8,301 bases of DNA. Source: JAKJGA01 sp029554345 (GTDB lineage: Bacteria; Spirochaetota; UBA4802; JAFGJZ01). The translations under genes were made by a program, and so were the position numbers. Below, piece after piece: positions 6,153-8,301 of the stretch; within the stretch, counting starts at the first letter, position 1; every line of letters begins with the position of its first letter. The notes beneath the pieces were generated by a model that was given only the letters and a program-made list of their open reading frames with translations, ran no database searches and was not told where the DNA came from. Location of the stretch: contig DAOPBR010000076.1 in the NCBI GenBank assembly GCA_035395685.1, positions 1 to 8,301 of the forward strand. Direction: 5' to 3'.

Positions 6153-7448
6153 CTAAGCAGTAGCAGCTGCAATCGCCGCACCTATACCCGAACCATCTTT
6201 AGCAAGGATAGTTGAAACTTTACCTGATTTCTCCCGAAAAAGTTCATCCATCGCCATCTGAATATTTACATCGTAATTAGGAATTTTTTCATATAACGAA
6301 CCGTCAATTGCAATTACATGCTTTCGTTCAACATTTTTATCTATATGATAAATGATACCGACAAATATTGCCGCTACAAGTCTGGCAGACCGGACAGAAA
6401 CCATATCAACAATTTCTTTAACTGCAAAAAGCTGATCACGGTTCAATGAAGCCAGCCCGAGTTTATCTTTCATTACTTTTTCAGTTGCACCAAAATCAGC
6501 TGAGTCTGCAATTATGTTGTCAATATCTGCACCGTATATAACATCTTTTTTAACAATTTCCGAACTCTCAGGAAGAACCCCGTCTTTCATCATCTGTTCT
6601 AGAATTACTCTGATAATTTCACCAAGATAATATCCAGAAATCATTTTCTCGAGCTTCTGCAAGCCGGGCCTTTCACTTGCTGCATCAATTTTAGCATCAA
6701 ATCTGGATTGAGGAACTTTATTAAAATTACCTGATTCAATATTTACTATCATCGGCTTTCCGGTTAACGGATGATTGGGTTCCAAATAACATGCATTGTG
6801 ACCAGTTCCGCAGATTGCAGCCATATCAACATCGGTATTAGAATAAGCCGCAGCAAGCAATGTTCCGACAGTATCGTTTATTACAGCTTTAGGAGTAACA
6901 TTCTCAATTTTTTTTCTTTTCAAAGAATCTTCCAAAATTTTTGAAACATCATGCCCCTCAACGCCGCTTGTTTTTATTTCTTTCGTCCAATAAATAAGCT
7001 CTGCGCTATTAATTCCATTTTGTTTGCACGGAAACGAAAAAGTATGTCCTAAAGAATTTTCCACACCTTTTATTGATATTTCACCAACATGCTCAGCTAT
7101 GTAATCAAAAAGCTGTTCGCCGGTTGCTTCTTTCGCAGTATAATTATATTTTCCATCCGGATCTACAAGCGGAAACTTGTTTTTTGCATTAACTGTTATT
7201 TTTCCGGAACCGTCAAGATCTGCCTGCAGTATTCTTACGTTAGTCCCGCCGAAATCAATTGCTACAACAGAACCTTTTTCTTTTCCTGTAGGTTTGCTGA
7301 TATATGAAGGAAGCATTTTCAGAGAACTGGTTCGGCCTTCCAGACCCGCTCTCATTTCAGCGATAAAGTCATTTGATATCTTCTCCATATCAGAAACCGA
7401 GACAGAAAGCTCCCGTCTGATACCTTTCATATATTCATTTATTTCCAT
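6153..7448 (-). CDS. Hexokinase of the eukaryote-type hexokinase family
   Basis: It should phosphorylate glucose or a related hexose with ATP at the entry to glycolysis, in the cytoplasm. The 431-residue product is one complete hexokinase unit with the family's ATP/sugar motifs in order: DFGGTNVR (65-72, phosphate 1), LGHTFSFPC (about 133-141, sugar-binding loop; the usual LGFTFSFP has Phe where His stands), NDTVG (191-195) with the catalytic Asp, GTGHNACY (214-221), NIESGNF (236-242) with the sugar-contacting Glu, IDGSLYEK (381-388, adenosine) and GSGIGAAIAAA (about 419-429). It is not a ROK-family or glk-type glucokinase. Two ATGs compete: the one at 7454 abuts GGAG with no spacer, while the one at 7448 lies six bases from it, so the latter is chosen. 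It stands alone, divergent from ruvA. The sugar specificity cannot be read from sequence. Confidence 0.92.
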   Translation of the reverse strand: MEINEYMKGIRRELSVSVSDMEKISNDFIAEMRAGLEGRTSSLKMLPSYISKPTGKEKGSVVAIDFGGTNVRILQADLDGSGKITVNAKNKFPLVDPDGKYNYTAKEATGEQLFDYIAEHVGEISIKGVENSLGHTFSFPCKQNGINSAELIYWTKEIKTSGVEGHDVSKILEDSLKRKKIENVTPKAVINDTVGTLLAAAYSNTDVDMAAICGTGHNACYLEPNHPLTGKPMIVNIESGNFNKVPQSRFDAKIDAASERPGLQKLEKMISGYYLGEIIRVILEQMMKDGVLPESSEIVKKDVIYGADIDNIIADSADFGATEKVMKDKLGLASLNRDQLFAVKEIVDMVSVRSARLVAAIFVGIIYHIDKNVERKHVIAIDGSLYEKIPNYDVNIQMAMDELFREKSGKVSTILAKDGSGIGAAIAAATA

Positions 7449-7546
7449 TGCCATCTCCAGTTATTTTTTATTTTAAACAATTAAGGCGCAAACGTTATCT
7501 ACAACGGTTCAACTGAAATAAAGCAATGAAATAATTCCACAACATT

Positions 7547-7576
7547 TTTGAAAAATTCGTCACATTTTCAAATAAT
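7547..7576 (+). promoter_or_regulatory. Candidate ruvA promoter overlapped by an 8-bp dyad
   Basis: TTGAAA (7548-7553) and AATAAT (7571-7576) are 17 bases apart, each matching five of six sigma-70 consensus bases, and lie about 125 bases before ruvA. The inverted repeat TTTGAAAA/TTTTCAAA (7547-7554 and 7565-7572, 10-base gap) spans the -35 and spacer, as an operator might. It does not match the usual LexA box forms I know. The surrounding 7449-7698 region is AT-rich, so chance is possible. Confidence 0.35.
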
Positions 7577-7698
7577 AGCCGCACAAAGGAACCAATAATG
7601 CTTATAGCCGGTTAACACTTTCGTGCTGTTTCATTTTACTTATTTATTTTATATCAATAAATGCTTGAAAAATAAAGGCAGTAAAAGAGTGTTGGTCT

Positions 7699-8295
7699 AT
7701 GATTGGTTTTCTCAAGGGCATAGTGGTTCTGTTGAAGCCTTCCGAGGTTCTTATTGATGTCAAAGGAGTTGGTTATGTATTGACCATTCCCTTTTCAACA
7801 TCACAAAAACTTTCTGTTTCAGAGGAAGTTTTTATTCATGTTCACACTTACCACAGAGAAGATCAGCTTAAACTTTTCGGATTTTTTAGTGAAAGCGAAA
7901 AGAAGATATTTGAAATACTTTTAAAAGTCAACGGAATCGGACCGTCGATGGCAATTTCAATTTTATCTGGATTGGATATTGATAGATTTGCTGATGCAAT
8001 AAACAACTCCAACACTGAAATTCTGACAAGAATACCCGGGATCGGCAAAGCTAAGGCTGAAAAAATTATTTTTGAATTATCACGTAAGAAAAATCTTTTT
8101 AAAGACCATATATCGGCTGAAATTAAAACGGAAAAAAATGATGCAATCGAAGCTCTTATTTCTCTCGGTTATGATGAAAAAAATGTCAGCTCTACGGTTT
8201 CCAAGCTGCTTGAAGATAATTCATCCGCTTCTACTGAAGAATTGATTAAAAAAGCTCTTGCGGTTTTCTCGGGTCACGGAGGAAGCAAATCTTAA
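7699..8295 (+). CDS. ruvA: Holliday junction branch migration protein RuvA
   Basis: RuvA binds four-way DNA junctions as a tetramer and loads the RuvB motor for branch migration in recombinational repair. The 198-residue product has the usual length and all three domains. Domain I is an OB fold (about 1-64), opening MIGFLKG and containing GVGY (23-26) and REDQLKLFGF (53-62), whose Glu54-Asp55 correspond to the acidic pin. Domain II has two helix-hairpin-helix motifs, VNGIG (77-81) and IPGIG (112-116), which grip the junction backbone. An acidic/lysine linker leads to domain III (about 146-190), the RuvB-contacting three-helix bundle. The start fixes itself by homology, although the ribosome binding site is weak (AAGAG at 7685-7689). 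ruvB, commonly next to ruvA, is not in the window; only six bases follow the stop. Confidence 0.96.
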   Translation: MIGFLKGIVVLLKPSEVLIDVKGVGYVLTIPFSTSQKLSVSEEVFIHVHTYHREDQLKLFGFFSESEKKIFEILLKVNGIGPSMAISILSGLDIDRFADAINNSNTEILTRIPGIGKAKAEKIIFELSRKKNLFKDHISAEIKTEKNDAIEALISLGYDEKNVSSTVSKLLEDNSSASTEELIKKALAVFSGHGGSKS

Positions 8296-8301
8296 TATTT
8301 A

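Noticed and set aside
7598..7615. Five-codon frame (ATG CTT ATA GCC GGT TAA) after an AAAGGA in the ruvA leader, as a possible leader peptide
   Set aside because: Too short to distinguish from chance and no regulatory hairpin pair follows it.

Overview
The window is bacterial chromosomal DNA of moderate to low G+C. It holds five credible genes, most of them housekeeping metabolism and DNA repair. Nothing looks like a phage, transposon, CRISPR array or stable RNA gene. The gene set gives only a loose taxonomic hint: a eukaryote-type (hexokinase-family) sugar kinase, a short dihydroxy-acid dehydratase of the archaeal/clostridial/Thermotoga size class, and a cobalamin methionine synthase without its reactivation domain. 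That mix suits a spirochaete-like or other deep-branching anaerobe, but this placement is inference and is not proven by the sequence.

Layout. 1-384: non-coding leader of ilvD. Its first 160 bases are AT-rich and featureless; bases 171-309 are a G+C-rich run of six back-to-back small hairpins, and one more hairpin sits just before the ilvD ribosome binding site. 385-2046 (+): ilvD, valine/isoleucine (and pantothenate precursor) synthesis. 2055-2082: a strong bidirectional terminator between convergent genes. 2171-2962 (-): a predicted lipoprotein with Ig-like repeats, starting at TTG. 2963-3168: divergent promoter region. 3169-5580 (+): metH, methionine synthase. 5608-5650: an 11-bp perfect inverted repeat that puts the next gene's ribosome binding site in the loop and its start codon in the stem. 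5645-6106 (+): a small protein that reads as two ribbon-helix-helix-like units in one chain. 6099-6124: terminator between convergent genes. 6153-7448 (-): hexokinase. 7449-7698: divergent intergenic region with a candidate promoter and an overlapping dyad. 7699-8295 (+): ruvA, Holliday-junction repair.

The genes are mostly separate transcription units: ilvD and the lipoprotein gene converge, the lipoprotein gene and metH diverge, the small gene converges with hexokinase, and hexokinase diverges from ruvA. The only plausible operon is metH plus the small ribbon-helix-helix-like gene 64 bases downstream. The least explained parts are that small gene with its start-codon hairpin, and the hairpin array ahead of ilvD.
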